DNA from: Azospirillum sp. TSA2s
Lineage (GTDB): Bacteria > Pseudomonadota > Alphaproteobacteria > Azospirillales > Azospirillaceae
DNA: 64,000 nt
Reading direction: 5' to 3'
NCBI RefSeq assembly: GCF_004923315.1
Contig: NZ_CP039650.1
Location: forward strand, 1,377,501 to 1,441,500
The position numbers were made by a program, and so were the translations under genes. Within the stretch, counting starts at the first letter, position 1. Every line of letters begins with the position of its first letter. Below, one piece after another: positions 63,522 through 64,000 of this stretch. The notes beneath the pieces were generated by a model that had not been told where the DNA came from, did not search any database, and was given only the letters and a program-made list of their open reading frames with translations.

Positions 63522-64000
63522 ATGACCGCCGCCGCGATCCCCTACACCCCGCCGCTGAAAGAGATCCGCTTCGTCCTCGACCACCTCGCCGGCATGGCCG
63601 ACGTGGCGGCTCTGCCGGGCTTCGAGGATGCCAGCCCCGACATGGTGGACAGCATCCTGGGCGAGGCGGCGAAGATCGCCGAGAATGTCCTGGCTCCGCT
63701 GAACCGCATCGGCGACGTCCAGGGTGCCAGGCTCGGCGCCGACGGCATCGCCCGCACGGCGGAAGGCTGGGGGGCGGCTTGGCAGGCGTTGGTGGAGGGC
63801 GGATGGAACGGGCTGCCCTTCGACCCGACGCGCGGCGGCATGGGGCTGCCCAACCTGCTGAACACAGCCGTGCAGGAGATGTGGCATTCCGCCAACATGG
63901 CCTTCGCGCTCTGCCCGATGCTGACTCAAGGGGCGGTGAACGCGGTGCAGCTCTATGGCTCCGACGCGCTGAAGGACCTCTATTTGCCCAAGATGATCTC
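63522..64000 (+). CDS. Acyl-CoA dehydrogenase (N-terminal part, runs off the window)
   Basis: 159 codons from the ATG at 63522, with AGAGG upstream. It starts [20 protein letters not shown], the N-terminal extension found in many alphaproteobacterial acyl-CoA dehydrogenases, then [20 protein letters not shown] and [22 protein letters not shown] and catalytic regions lie outside the window. Context with etfAB supports beta-oxidation. Confidence 0.9.
   Translation, partial: MTAAAIPYTPPLKEIRFVLDHLAGMADVAALPGFEDASPDMVDSILGEAAKIAENVLAPLNRIGDVQGARLGADGIARTAEGWGAAWQALVEGGWNGLPFDPTRGGMGLPNLLNTAVQEMWHSANMAFALCPMLTQGAVNAVQLYGSDALKDLYLPKMI

Overview
The window is high-GC DNA from an alphaproteobacterium. 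The best fit is a Rhodospirillales member close to Azospirillum. This rests on gene content and order: DUF3576 lipoprotein-leuS-lptE-holA, an Irr-type Fur regulator, a ribbon-helix-helix (RHH_4) protein, GTP cyclohydrolase II with a degenerate N-terminal half, several Gram-negative porins, and GC-rich palindromic intergenic repeats. The assignment is inference; no 16S rRNA gene is present.

Layout. 1-2254: end of a TPR protein gene and an exported adenosine-deaminase-like lipoprotein. 2784-5401: a 24-repeat CRISPR array with no cas genes in the window, split by an 852-bp IS5-family element that landed inside one spacer. 5673-9725: a tssL-tssM-tagF type VI secretion trio in which TssM is short. 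9928-20625: class A penicillin-binding protein, HI0933-type flavoprotein, SH3-domain lipoprotein and its coiled-coil partner, RHH regulator, HAD phosphatase, GT4 glycosyltransferase and alpha/beta hydrolase. 20722-20812: tRNA-Ser(GGA), followed by a visibly AT-richer block with five small lipoprotein genes (21101-23691). 23862-35394: mainly housekeeping and accessory enzymes (MarR, FAH-family hydrolase, exonuclease III, histidine phosphatase, DUF882 protein, MBL-fold hydrolase, OmpR-type regulator, RibA, YkuD protein, YggS). 35554-40306: a small secreted protein and three porins, two of them close tandem paralogues. 40641-50584: the leuS-lptE-holA cluster, TspO-like protein, GIY-YIG-like protein, aminomutase-like radical SAM protein, GDPD, nitronate monooxygenase and Irr. 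50613-64000: two histidine kinases on either side of yjcH-actP, a response regulator, an acyl-CoA synthetase, etfB-etfA and the start of an acyl-CoA dehydrogenase gene.

Working together. The right end reads as a carbon-use region: acetate permease, acyl-CoA synthetase, acyl-CoA dehydrogenase and its electron acceptor ETF, with a sensor kinase/regulator pair beside them. The centre serves the envelope: PBP, porins, LptE, YkuD and many lipoproteins. The most unusual parts are the IS-split CRISPR array, whose interrupted spacer can be rebuilt exactly, the five-lipoprotein block built from two duplicated gene pairs around a BamE-like gene, and the isolated T6SS trio with a shortened TssM.
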